In this document: positions 47,951 through 61,100 of the stretch, piece after piece
Numbering within the stretch: position 1 is the first letter of the stretch
How the letters are laid out: every line of letters starts with the position of its first letter
Origin: Helopsaltes ochotensis
Taxonomy: Eukaryota; Chordata; Aves; Passeriformes; Locustellidae
NCBI GenBank assembly: GCA_013400155.1
Contig: VXBM01000043.1
Span: 145,097-209,096, forward strand
Direction: 5' to 3'
Length of the DNA stretch: 64,000 nucleotides
Position numbers and translations under genes: made by a program
Notes under the pieces: model-generated
What the model saw: the letters and a program-made list of their open reading frames with translations, nothing else
The model's database searches: none
Told to the model about the DNA's origin: nothing

Positions 47951-50900
47951 GTCAGAACCCTAACACGTGAGCACAGACTACCAAGCCACAGAACTGGCTG
48001 GAATCTCTGCTATTTATATGCTATTGCTGAAGCAGTGCAGGAAGCTTACTCCAGGTCTCCAAAAGCATGAGCTGTTCTTCTGCTGTTAGTTTGCAGAACA
48101 TTTTGTGAAGAGTCACCCATTCCTGTGTTGGTATAGGTTAATTAACAGGTTTCTCATCTGAACCACAAAATACAGGTATCACAGACTGACTTTGCCTTTG
48201 ACATACTGTGTGCACAAGTTTTCTGCTCCCTCCCTATGCAGAAATCTGTCTTCATGCCTCTCTATAAAGCTGTGAGATGTCGTATTTTTAGTTAGAATAT
48301 GAACCTTCTAGAGCAGAAACCTGGCCTTTGCTTGTTAGTAACTCACTTGGTACGCTATTGGCATTAGATAATATGAAAGAATCTGAACAATAGTAAGTAG
48401 GAAGAGCCTCTGTGCTATTTTTCCACCATAGTAATTAATCTTACTCTGAGTACTTGCATGGCAAAAAACTCCAGGCAAACAAGCAAACTTGCCTGTAAGT
48501 TTGCAAAGTATCTCAAGCCAGAAGGAGCTGAATCTAACCTGTATACTCAAGACAAGTGAATCCTTTAAACCAGTTCAGGTAAAATATTCACAGCGTCTCT
48601 TTCAAAGACCTGCATTAGTACCAGAACAACATCACCTTGTTTGTGTGTCTTTCACATCATTCTAAACGACAACTGCTTCAAACCATAGCCACAGTGGACC
48701 TAACACATGCTAATATGTCTCAGCTCCTAAAGCTAAGGAGACAAGGAGACTTAAAGAACAAGATATCTCATAAGTCTTTCTCAACATCTACAAGCTACCC
48801 TTTGGCAATCAACTGCTCTGACGTATGGTGATGTTTAACTGTCTCTCATTTTCTTGCTCTCAAACTGAGTTTGTAAACTCTGCTTTGTAAGAAATTTGTA
48901 GAACTGAAGTAAAACTAACAGAAGAATTCCAGAATCTCAACAATCTGGTGCCATATGGGGCACCACGCAGTGCTGAAGGTAAGCAAACTGGAAGAGAAGA
49001 TGTGCAAATTCCTCTTGCCTTTTGCATCCAAGCAAAAAACTTCTGGTAAGCAATCAAATTATTTTAAGTTATAAAAGTGCAACAGAATATCATCTCTTCT
49101 CAAAAGATAAAGCTTTCTTTTGTCTCTAATTAAAAAGATTAATAAAGTAAGAGAACACATCAGGTTTGCATCAATCATTGCCCATGTGGTTCTTATTACT
49201 GTAATTAAAAGTTATCTCTTCAAAATTGTTGGATGAAAGTGCCATGATCTGCAATTGAAAACACATTGAAGGGAGTTATCCACCTTATTTGACTATTTTA
49301 AGACAGTCAAATTTAAGAACACCGTGAAGGTAATATTTAAAAAAGTCTTTAAAGGCAAATTGTCAGTAAAAGCATCCTATGAACCCTCTCTTGAGGAATG
49401 TGAATAGTGCTAAGACCTTTGTTTAAAAAAAAAATAATTGAAAGAATGAAGGTTTTCTAAAATAAGTTATTTAAAACTTAAACACTGAAATTCGAGTTTT
49501 TATCTTCAGGGCTTGTTAGGTCCTGTATATATTAGGAGCGCTCATTTCCCCTTGGGTTGAATCTTTAAACATGTTTAGATTTTCACACTGAGTGGGCCAA
49601 ATTTCAAATAATCCTGAACAAACCTGATTCTTTTGCTGAATGTTACCCCATATTTCACATAAAATAGTGCTCAATTTTGATATTCAGCTTGCACAATATA
49701 TAGGATTTGGAGAATGGGTGATCTAAACAAAGATTTTTTGCATATGCAGGACTGTAAACTTACAAATCTGTGAAACAGAAATGCACTGCAAATAGAATGT
49801 ATAATTTAATTACAGTACCTTTCATTCAGACATTAGTGTACCACAGTTTTAACATCAAGCTAATTACATCAAAGCTAGTAGCATGCTTAAAACCAACGCT
49901 TTTTAAAGCTTTCTTTGTGTAATGCAACTTAAAAGGGTTTTTTCCCCACTCTCTTCTTTATCTTCACTGAATGCAAGATTTACATTTTGGCATAACAGAC
50001 AGTGACTTCATGGAGTTCTTTTCAAAACTGTTCCAGGTGTAAAACCACACAATAACTTTGAGAAAGCTTTACTGGATGCCATTAAAAAATTGTTTAATGG
50101 GCAGAAAGGTATCTCCTGTAACATAAAGAAGATGTCTTTTATTTAACAAATCACAGGAAAACACCAAAGGGTGTTAAAGAAGGACATGTTTGGGTTTTAT
50201 TGGGAAAGAGAAAAAAAAATACATTTTCCTGCCATCTTTATTTACGTTTTAACTTTGCTACCCCGTTTCCTTCAGCAGCTTGTGAGATCCAGTAGTCTCC
50301 TGCATCTTCTTTCCAGTTACCAACACACACCTTGATCCATGCTCATTGGATTTATATATTTTACAGTGCATTTACATGTCAAGGGAAGAACAGTCTGTCT
50401 CTAAAGGCTATTCATAAAACAAAGAGAGACTGCATTTTTCCCAACAATTCTCATCTATAAAAACCAACTTTAATTTAAATTTTTGCTCAGATGGAATTAT
50501 CCAACTCTCAGGAAAAAAAAATAGCAAGGAACACAAAATGAGAGAAGTGCAGACTTCTTAAGCAAAACTAGGGGAGGAAAGTGGCGTAACATATTCACTA
50601 TGTGTCTCTAAAATTTCCTACAGAAAAATTACCCCGTATCAAAGAAAGTGTGGAGAAAAAAGAACAGGGATGCTGAATATGACAAAAAGCTTGTTTATGT
50701 TTAATACATAGGAGGAATTGTTCAAGGACAGTTAAATGTGACCCATTTAATACAACAAGGTCTCACATACCCATGGTACTCTGCTGAGTAAGTGCTGATC
50801 ATGCAAATTAAGGCTGCCTGGGGATACACAGTGCTTTTCAGTTGCAGTTTGAATTTTCCAAGTTCTCAAAAAACTTTTAGAGATGTGGATACATGTTACT

Positions 50901-52864
50901 GGGTCACTAGGGCTACTTCCATTTCTTCAGTTGTTAGTTCATTTTGAAAATTCATTTGTCTGACATTCTTGAGTCTTCTGGCACACAAATCCATTTTCGG
51001 TAATATAAAAATCTAATTATTGCTACTAGCTCTGTAATTTAAAGTGTGGATAGGCAAGTCAATATGAAAAGGTGTCCCAAGACAAATATTTGAGCTTCAA
51101 GATAAAAGAGGAATAAAAATCTAGTGGTCATTGTGACTCTAATTAACTCAGAAGTTCAGCAGAGTCTAGGAGTCATCAGAGTTAGAGCAGAGCATGCCCT
51201 CAGTATTCCCTGCATTCAAGGACTGCCTTACACTTCTTGGCTTAGATTCTTTCATAGATCGCAATATGCTTACAAATCCTATAGCCATAATTTGGGTTCA
51301 TTATGTCTAAGAAAATCCAAACTACGCACTACCTCTGAAACTGGCATCAAACACCCAATCAAAATTTTACAAGACAGGTAAAGATTAGCATATGAAAGTG
51401 AGAGGGCTAAGAAAAATATGCAAGTTAGAAACAGCAATGTTCACTTAACAGGGGTACAATGTGCTCCCTGTCAGAATACAAAAGAGCACAAAGGCAGACA
51501 ATCCTTTTTCATAACTTTACTATAATTATATAAATTTTATCCTTGAGGGAACTAATGCTCTAAAACAAGTTGCCCTAACTCCCATTCCCTGAACATTTCT
51601 CTAAAAGATTAAACTGTTTTTCCTATTGCTATTTTTAGTAATTAAACATTCCATGGTCTGGGGCCCCCAGAAAGAAAACATCACTCTGGGTTCTGGATGT
51701 GTTCCATGATATCTTGAAATAATCTTAAAAAATGTATGCAGCCAGTGCTGTGATCCCCTCTGGATCTGCAGGGACCCATTAGGATCATCAAGGGAAGCAC
51801 GTGGTTGTGATAGTGCAAGCAATTTAGCATTGCTCACTGGAGCTGAAGCACAACACAGTGTGAAGCCACTATTGTTCTCCTTGGTTTCTGAAGACACTCA
51901 AGTTCTAACCTACTCACAGCCTACCACACACTGAAACCACAGCCAGAGCCTGAAGCCTCTTAAGGGAAAAAGATTAACAGGGGACTGAAGCTGGGCGTTT
52001 CCACCCCCCCAGCCCCCAAGAATGACCATAAAATATTAAAGATTGCTAGAAGCCATTTCATTACAAATCTCTTTTGAACTGTTTGTTTAATTGAAAATAT
52101 GGATTATTTTATATTATCTTTGTGTTTACAAAAATAAAAGCTGCTGTATACTAACAGAAAAGCACACGAATGCCTGTTTCTATAGCTCACTTAGTATGTT
52201 CTTCCCTTTGCAGAAACAAATCTACTTATAAGGTAATTGTTGCAAAACACTTTCAAATGACTGTCTGGAAAACCACCTCAGCTCTTAATGTCAAAGCAGG
52301 GGCACACTCAGTGAATGCAATGGAGTTCAGGCTAGACCCTGGAACAGCTAACACGATGAGACATAATGCTTTCTTCCAAAAATATCATTTCATTAGTTAC
52401 CAAGTGAAAAAGGAATGCGAGTGCTTGAGGACACTCAGGGTAGACTAACTGCATGTGCATGTGTATATATATACCTGGTACCTTTGTGCAAGTAAACACA
52501 GGCATTGTCAGAAGAAGGATACTCTACTACACAGGGCACCGAGACAGTCCCTTCTAGCCATATTCTCTTTATATTTGTGTACTTATAAAAATGGTCTAAG
52601 ATACAAATAGTTCAGAGTGACAAACTCAAAATAAAAAAAGAAGATCAAAACCACTTAGGGACAGCACACTTAAACCCCCACTTATTAGTATTAACAGTTC
52701 TGGTGTGAGAACGACAGAAAGTCGACCTTGGCCAGCTAGTGTTTTTAAGCCACAGAGACAAAGTGGGTTTCCTACAGACACTATAAAAAACTGCACTGTG
52801 GAAGCATTTATGGGGTACGACTTTCAAAGTGCACAGTGAGGTTTTATAGCTATCTCAGACCTAC
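47951..52864. other. Unique non-coding DNA
   Basis: No gene or clear transposon is recognised. A GGGCCAAATTTC near 49594 resembles the end of the palindromic repeat class but has no convincing partner. Reading frames remain below 100 codons. Confidence 0.55.
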
Positions 52865-52953
52865 TGGGCTAAATCCTGAGCCACTGAAATCACAACAGCT
52901 CCACTTAGTCTAGCAGCATTACACCAATTTACATCATCTGAGGATCTTGTCCA
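52865..52953. repeat. Palindromic MITE-like element with terminal inverted repeats (copy 5)
   Basis: The ends TGGGCTAAATCCTGAG (52865-52880) and CTGAGGATCTTGTCCA (52938-52953) are inverted repeats matching at 12 of 16 positions. The interior 'atcacaacagctccact' and 'caccaatttacatcatctga' matches the layout 'aatcagcatagctccattgac...gccaatttacaccagctgag'. The element is about 89 bases, suiting the small non-autonomous palindromic elements of crocodilians and turtles (Chompy-type, attributed to PIF/Harbinger; from memory). This is the clearest copy in the window. Confidence 0.6.
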
Positions 52954-53150
52954 AGAAGTGTAATGGGACCCCCGTGGCCTCAGCTTTCACAGAACAATCT
53001 GATACTATAGAACACAATCTGACAAACCCAAGAAATTTGAAATTAAGACTTCTGCTGTCCCCATATTTCACCCAATTCTGTTAAAAGTGCATTGCTGCAG
53101 AAGCCTTGGTATTACACAGTCAGTGCACCAAAACAGAGCCACAAGAAAAA

Positions 53151-53222
53151 TACTACTGACTTGAGCATGACTCATATTTATTTCAGTGAGATCTTATTTA
53201 AGCAAAGAGAGTCTGGGCTAGG
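53151..53222. repeat. Decayed short palindromic amniote repeat (copy 6)
   Basis: 'tactactgacttgagcatg', 'ctcatatttatttcagtgag' and 'atcttatttaagcaaag' with a final TCTGGGC loosely follow the same pattern. It is the weakest member of the local group. Confidence 0.3.
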
Positions 53223-53500
53223 TTGAGTGACCACTGCGATATTAAAATGTAATAGGTTTTTCACAGTCTGGTTTCAGATGATATCTTCCTCTGTGCTATG
53301 GCCCTGGAGTGGGTCCCAAACTTTGTTTCATTGGGATTTCAAATGTAAACATTTAGATCTGGATACCAACTTCCTCTTATATTGTAAATGATGTCCCCAA
53401 AATTCAGAACCAGAATGTTATTCTTGGCTTAGCAAAGTCAAATAGAGGGATATTCTAAAATTACAGTAATTTTGAAAGAACCTAACTATCCAAGCACATT

Positions 53501-53580
53501 TTATCAGCTGGCACAAAATTAACATTGCTGCATTTATTTCAGTGAGCCTAAAAATCTCACCTGAGTTGAAGGATTGACCC
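53501..53580. repeat. Decayed short palindromic amniote repeat (copy 7)
   Basis: 'atcagctggcacaaaattaa', 'cattgctgcatttatttcag' and 'tgagcc', ending 'ggattgaccc', follows the pattern 'ccagctggtgtaaatcagcatagctccattgacttcaatgagcc'. It lies about 550 bases from copy 5. Confidence 0.45.
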
Positions 53581-54395
53581 TTCCATATCTATAATCTCTG
53601 TTAAATTACTTGGTATCAGTGACATGAAGCACTAGGCTCTGGCTGAAATTTCATGAAAGACGGATTAAAGGCCATCACTGGACAGAGACCATAGGGCAAA
53701 AACATATTTCAGAGAAGGAAATTTCATGTTTCAAGTTCTCTTCACAATGAAAGGTGACCTTTGATATCATTCTCGCCTTGCTCTTTGTATAAACTCCTTT
53801 TGCTTTCAGCACAACTCAAACACAGGTGAGCACTGTCTTCATTCTTCCCTCACCATCCCCATTTCAATATTCCAGACTCAACCATCATTTACCCCAGCAG
53901 TTCCCTACTGTGCATCTGTCCCTCAAATCTTAAATGCCTGTCCTCCCAATCTGTTCTGAGGCCAAATCCAAATGAGTTTTGTGCATGTAAATTCTATTAT
54001 CTACAAGCATAAATGACAGAATCTACTGCCTATGCATGCAAATATTATGCTATCTAGACCAACCAATATGCCATTGTGTATTAAGGGGCAAAGGTTTTTT
54101 GTACAGAAGGAGAAGCCTATTGAGAGTACCTTTGAAACTGTGGCCCTAAAATTATGCACAAGAAAAAGAAACACCCCTGCCTGTAAAGAGTAGGTATTTC
54201 CAACAAGTCTACTTTTCGTGCAGCTTAAATCCCTGGATAACCTACAGTGGTTGAGTTACCCTTGCTCACAGCTCTTCAGGATTCACCTGGCCTTTGGTAA
54301 TATCAGAGTGCATGTGCAATCTGTCCAGTTAAAGTGTTCAGACAAAAAACCACCACCCCACTAATACAGATTATCTGCAGCATGCAAGAGATTTC

Positions 54396-54435
54396 AAGTC
54401 ATAAAAACATACAAGGAAGTCATAAAAACATACAA
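54396..54435 (+). repeat. 21-bp tandem duplication
   Basis: AAGTCATAAAAACATACAAGG is followed directly by a second copy differing only at its last bases. The identity suggests a recent slippage event. Confidence 0.92.
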
Positions 54436-57400
54436 CTTGTTCACCAGGAAGACACTGTGATAGGTAAGAGAGAACTCGAAAAGCCAGATGACATTTCTGG
54501 CTTGTGGTTGTTTTCATTTTTAACTAAGGCATGTTTTCTTTTAAATGCTGCAAATGGTAAAATTTTTATGTCTATTCACCCACAGCCAGGTAAAACTAGA
54601 TGATAGACCCCCTCCCCCCTTTTTTTTCTTATTTTTAAAATCCAGGAACATTAATTCTAGGACTGAGTACTTCCAACACACTAAGTTTTCCCTTAGGCCA
54701 ATTTACCAACTATCACAATCCCCTCCCAAAGAGGTCTGAAAATGGAACATCTTATTTACCCTTCATTAAGGAAGCACATGGTTCATCCTCTACATTTTCT
54801 GTATCTTTACATAAAGTCAGGGTTTGGGCTCTATCAACTCAGTTCTGTTGCCAAGCTGTACTGAAGAACTGAATTCAGTTCAGCCTTCGTCTGTGTTATC
54901 CACATATTTATTCACCATTACACAGACTCCAGTTTCCACTCAGTGTATGAATCAATCCCTTAGCAATTTAAGATTTATGCAGCTTGCTAGAAGAGAAGTA
55001 GGCCATGCCAGCCTTGAAAGCACTTTAGCTTAGTTGTTTTTACTCATGAAGGACATATTGTCCTGTAATTATTCTGTCATTTCTTAAAAGATGAAATCCT
55101 TAACAGGTTCATGCTTTCTGTGCTGCAATGTGTATGTGTGAGTTGATGTCTGAGCACATTTTACCAAGTAGGAATCATCATTCCAAATTACTTTACAAGG
55201 AGCTACACAGAGCTGGACATCTTAAAATGTGTTAAATATCCTTAGTTTACATGGATGGTTGCAGGGGAAGAAGGGGTGGAGCAGGATAAGGGGGAGTCAA
55301 GGAAATCGTGAATATATTCCAATTACCGCCCTGATTCCCAAAATACACAGCTGCATAAAAGTGTCACTTTCTGTTTTGATGCTGTCGGTAATGTAATGCA
55401 ATGCTGCGTTTTCTTGTATCATTTAGTACGCGCACTATCAGCAAAATGCGCAACTTTAAACAATTATGCAAATTTTCAAGTGTTCAGAGAAAGACTGAAA
55501 GGAGTTTCTGACATTAATCAAAGATTGCAGGTTCTACTTGCAGGAGTCCTGTAAAATATGGGCTAGCCTTCAAGTTAGTGCCTGAAAGGCAAAGGTTTTT
55601 CCTGCCTCAAATTAACTGTATTTTTAATTTGGAAAAGAAGCACCAAGAATACTAACTTCCCTTTTCCACACAAAAATCTGCCATTCAGCTTCAAGAAATA
55701 GCAGTAAGTCATTATAATACCTCTTCTTCTTCAGGTGTGGCAGAATAGCTGGAAAATTTTAATAAACTTCTGAATGATGAATTCCATGAATCATGGAAGC
55801 TCTACAATCGATGCTCCCTAAGAAGTCCTGCTGTGCCTAACTAAATGCTTATCTGATATAGTGGCAATATGAAGCTAATGAAGTGTGTAAACACAGCACA
55901 CTGAACCGTTTGCAGTGAAAAAAAGGTCAAACTGGACCTCAGATGAAAACTCGAGGGAATCCAGATTGTTCTGGTACTTCTAACTAGTTGGGCTCCCTAT
56001 TAAGTGGAGATTGGAGAGAAAGCAAGGCTGGGATTAGGAGTCTTCAGGCTTCAGAGTAAGATTTCAGATCTCTCTATTTGTTGGAAATTGCTTGTGTGCT
56101 GTTCAGCCCTTGCTGTTAACCAGGGAATGAAGCATATATTGGCCAGAGAAAAATCACATTCAGTATGGCCATGAAAAGGAAATGCCGTATCTCTCATGAG
56201 AAAGAATGATCTTGAAAGACATCTATCCTGCTCGCCTGACTGCTGGGGCTCAGGCAATATCCAGACTCTTAAGATTATTATCTGAACTGCTCTCTGAACC
56301 TCTGCTTCCGCACTGTCAGCTGCAATACATGAGGGCAGTTTACAACAGTGTTAGTTATTCACTTCGAATTTCCCAGCTTTACTTGGTTTAAGTGAGACCC
56401 TTAATGTCACTTAAACATAGTGTTTTTGTGTTATATTTTAATTTTGAAAGGATTATCAAGAAAATCTACCCTTTCCGTTAACTTTCTTTGAAAAACGATT
56501 AGGAGTTTTAGAAAGGATCTCCAAATATCCTCACCGTGCCTGATAAGTTATCCAGAATGAAACATATATTGCAGATGAAAATTTTAAAAATGCAGAGGCA
56601 AAATATTAAGTTCTCAATCTGAAATTACAAACAGTGTGTTACTTGGGAATGAAACATGAGCAAACATTTAAAATTATACTGAAATTTTCTTTGTGTTGTT
56701 ATTTGGCTCTGTATAGCTTTATTGATAAAACGAGCAATTTATTTTTCTTTTTATGGGGCTAACAATTACACACCACTCAAAAGAATCTGATTGCTATTAG
56801 CTGACTACAGCACTTGCAAGGAAAAAACTCCCGTTGTCTTACACAAACGATACCAGTAAGATTCCACCTAAGAAAGGCTTTGGAGAACTGTTAATGAGCC
56901 TCATTAGCTACTCCTTCCTAAAAAACCACATTTTGTAATCTTGAGCTGCAACTAATTTTCCTGGTATTACATGTGGAAGTCACTGTGAAAACTAAACAGA
57001 TAGGATGTAACAAAAACCTCACTGGTAAGTATAGTTCCTCAAACATAAAAGTCTGGCAAAACTCAAAGAGCAGAGCAGGAGGTAAGATAGATTTCATATG
57101 CTGCTGTCTCTAGTGCTTTTAATGTACATTGGATAATTATGTACTTCATGTCTTCCAAACTGAGTTACTTTGGTTTAAATCTATTTGTAGAGTATCTGGC
57201 TATGCGTCTCTCCTAATTTCGTATAGTATTCTCTGGTCTAAAGCAAGCAGTTCCAAATTAAATAAACGAGCATACCTACTGCACAAAGCAACCGACTGCA
57301 TTCCAGTGAAGCCCCTTTGAAAGCTATGTCAAATCTCTGCTGACTCAGGGAGGAAAGTACCTCATTCCCTTTGCATTAGTCACCCTGCTAGAGATTAATC

Positions 57401-58111
57401 CTAACGAGCTTTTTTTACAGGCTTGGCTGGCACACCCAGGATTTGCATAACATACCTGTGATTTCTCAATATTTAGCCCAAAATGTGCTCGTTCAAATGC
57501 TGATGGATATCAGCTTTTCCAGAAACCATTAACTACAGCATTACTGCAGGAGCTTATCGAGCCTAGAGCGGGGCCGGCCACAGGGTGCTTCCGCAGCTTT
57601 GGTAAGCAGCCATCACACAGCTAAGTACTGTAAAATCAGCATGGGCCAACACTCACACAAACACCCGTGTAAACGACACATCTCACAAAAGGTCACAGCA
57701 TTAAAGAACAACAGCGTTCTCTTTTTCTTTATTTCATTATCCTCATTATCTCCCTATTTCACTGATTTTTGGCAAACAGTGGGCATCTATTTGATGTGAC
57801 TAGATTGTTTGCAGACTCTGTGATGGAGTTTCAAGCTTACTCCCAGCTGTATCCTGCCCTCATTAGGCAAACAACCATCCTTTGGCCTTTTCCTCCCATC
57901 AGCATGAGAAAAGACTAACAAAATTTCAGTTCACAGAGAAAACAGGAGTTGCACACCTTTGATCACTCTTGAGTTATTTTACCCTAAATACAATGCCCCA
58001 GCAATTTTTACTGAGGGAACACTACTAAAATAGTAATCCATACCTACAAACCATCAAAAAAAGATGTCATGCAAAAAATGTTTGCATTCAACTTGGTTCA
58101 GTTCTTTTATT

Positions 58112-58116
58112 AAAAA

Positions 58117-58146
<30 letters not shown>
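58112..58146 (+). repeat. A-rich tract
   Basis: Runs of A are interrupted twice by a single G. No recognisable retroposon body lies immediately upstream. Confidence 0.9.
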
Positions 58147-58147
<1 letters not shown>

Positions 58148-61100
58148 CCACTATTAGATACATGGGCTAAAGCAAGAAGCCTGGTCTATTCTGGACCAAA
58201 ATACTGGAAAATAATTTTCAGATCTAAAGAATTCTAAAAGAATACATTTACAAGCTCTTTCCCAGTTCAATGAGGGTACTGCTAGCTTGGTTACTGCAGC
58301 CAACCTAAACCCCTGCAGCATCCCATGGAGTGTAGCTGTGTCTTCAAGGTAGCCAAGGACCAAACTGCTTTCCTCAGAAGTTAAAAAAACAAAAAAAAGG
58401 CATCACAGCTCACAGTCTAATACACTTCACTAAGGACACAGTCTGAAACCCATCAGTTTACTGAGCACTAGCTCACAGTCCCAACACACTCCAGCTATAG
58501 TCTGGCAATGGCAGCATAAGAACACAATAAAGAGCTCGGTCTCTATTAACAAGAAATAAAGTAGCATCGCTGTGTTTCACCATGACAGACCACAATCACA
58601 GTGACTATTCCCTGTCACTCCCTGAAGTACTGGCATGGCAGCCTATATTCAGATTTTGACCTCCCTTAAGGATTTCTAAGTTACACACCATCCTACTAGC
58701 TAAGAGTAAATGAAGCACTCCAGGTTGTGCATTGCTACACCTGCCTTTTGGACATCCAGCCACTGAAGTGGTACACAACAAAACCCATGTTACTGCCTAA
58801 GTTTCCTAAGCAAAGAATGAGCACTTGAGGAAGTGCTGGCAGTAACGATTTGGCATGGGGCTCTCAGGAGGCATCGTCAGAACTGGCCAGGAAGATGCAT
58901 GAACACAGGTTGGATCTAAGTCTACCTCCCTGAATGAAGGATGCTCAGGCATCTGAATAGACCAAAAAAGGTGTCTCCAGCTATCCTGGAGCTACATCAC
59001 AGAATTGTCTACACCACAAGTATTTCAGTGGAAACAGCAGGCTTATTCTTTTACTTTAAATGGAGTTTTACAGCAGTGCCCTTTCTTTTTAAATGTAACA
59101 AAACTGAATTTGAATGTTCCTACAAATGCCCAAATTAGTATCTCCTGTGCATGTTTCCTAACCACCAGGCTATCAGACAGCCAGCATGGGGGCGGGGGGG
59201 CAGAGACTCACCCTCTCTCCTGACAGTCCATCTCATCAGCAACTCTTCGATTCAGGAATGTTGTGAATAGTGCTCAGCGACTGGTGACCTCAACCAGGGT
59301 ATAAGTCTGCAGAAAAATGAAGCCTAGAATCCTTTAGGACTTTTCCAGTCTCTGGATACCAAAGACACACTCTGGAAACTGAAATGTGGTGTTGTTCTGT
59401 TCCTGCATACTTATGATGCTCTTTCCATGAAGGAGAGCTAAACCAATTCTGCCAGCTCTATGAAGCAGGAATTCCCTTTCTCCTGTGTCCCACGGGCAGG
59501 CTCTGACAGAGACATTGCCAGCTGTCTCCGTTCACACGGGCCTCATGTGAAAAAGCCAAACAACAACACGACTTTCATGCTGCACCGTTTAGCTTTGGCT
59601 GAAAGTGTAATCGTGTGTCTGTGGTTTTCCTGTTTGGGTGCCTAATTTAATTGGCTGAGTCCATTCCTTCAAGTGTGGAATGGACTCTAAGGGCATGCGG
59701 AATTAGAATGTTTCTGCCAGAGACATTCCATCCGGATCCCATGTTTGTTTAACATGTACAAACAGCTAAAATAAAATACTTGTTGGCCTCAGTAATAAAC
59801 AGAATATAAAATAGTGTGAAATTAAGCAAGACCAGCTGGGCTCCACAAGAAATGAAAGGAACAGTTAACTTACACTGCACAATGATCTGGAATGCAGACA
59901 CACTAAGATGGACTGCTATTGATGTCTGGTTTTGATGCATTTTATATACAAAGTGCTGATTAGATCTAGCTACCAAATTATACCCTTTCATATCCATATG
60001 CCAGTAATAAACAAAATTTAGAGGAGCAAAACAATTTCTCTGCAAGCCAAGTTTAAAATGTTGCATCATTGGCTGTAGAAGTGTGAAGTCATCACAGCAG
60101 TGATAATGATTCCATTGTTCCAGAGGCAAAGGGAAAAAAAACCAAAAAAAAAAGAACATTAAGAATTCTTCTGATCTAAGGCAGGATTTGTCCAGCCCTC
60201 AGGGACTCAGGAGAATTTCAGGATACGCATCTGTATAGAATCCGTGTAGGAGCATTTGGGCCTCCACATATATATAATGAAACCATAAACCAAGCAGTTG
60301 CTTAAACAGTTTTCTGGAGAACTTTAGGAAGTTGTTCCCTATAACACAGGACAAGATGGAGGTGCTCCCTCTGACAGGATTCTTCCTCCTCAGTTGGGAA
60401 GCAGAGTCAGGGTCTCTGTGATACAGAAGGCACGATTCTATCCCATTGCATTATGCAATTTTGAACAAAGAATTCAAGCAGAAAAGTGACTTAAGCTGCA
60501 AGTCCTGTGAAGGATGCTCTGCTACACTGCCCCAACCACCCTTGTCTCTTTCTCTGGCTAGTCAATGTGCTCCAAACCTCTTACATTCTGTTGGGATTAT
60601 ACAAGTGGCACTGTGGCTAATTGCCCTTCCAGCAAACTTTTCCTGGAAGTTGGACATTTTGGATCTTCCCCAGTTTGTTACAAACAATGTATCAAATGCA
60701 TCTGTTTATCTAATATTTCTTTTAAGAAAAAAAGGCTAAATGAGGAAATAAAGTCCAGCCCTTGGAAGAGCTACATGGGAAATAAGTTTGTCAGGGCTAA
60801 ATCACTGACAAAATAAAATGTCTGGGGGAATAGAATTAGAAGTCTATCAGACATATTACTACTTATATTTTATTTCATTGGCAGCTGGATTGTTTTGATC
60901 TTTCCTTTTCTTTTAAAAAGAATAAACTGGGAATAGTAAACAGGATCTAGATCTCCCTCCCCAGTGTGAACTGTTGAATTGCCAAAGCAATAGAATTTTC
61001 TCTCAGTCACAGTGTAAGTACCTGCTTCTTACCACCTAAGGGCAAATCATCCATAGTGAAGCCTAAGGCCCAAGACGCAGCTTCCTGTGGAAGACCCTGT

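Noticed and set aside
49590..49680. Eighth palindromic amniote repeat (GGGCCAAATTTC)
   Set aside because: Only one end resembles the family; the core and the second end are not recognisable.
59749..60159. 136-codon minus-strand frame as a protein gene
   Set aside because: It begins with an F/W-rich run translated from an A-rich tract, lacks domains, and its length is within chance expectation for AT-rich 64 kb. The block looks more like non-coding conserved sequence.
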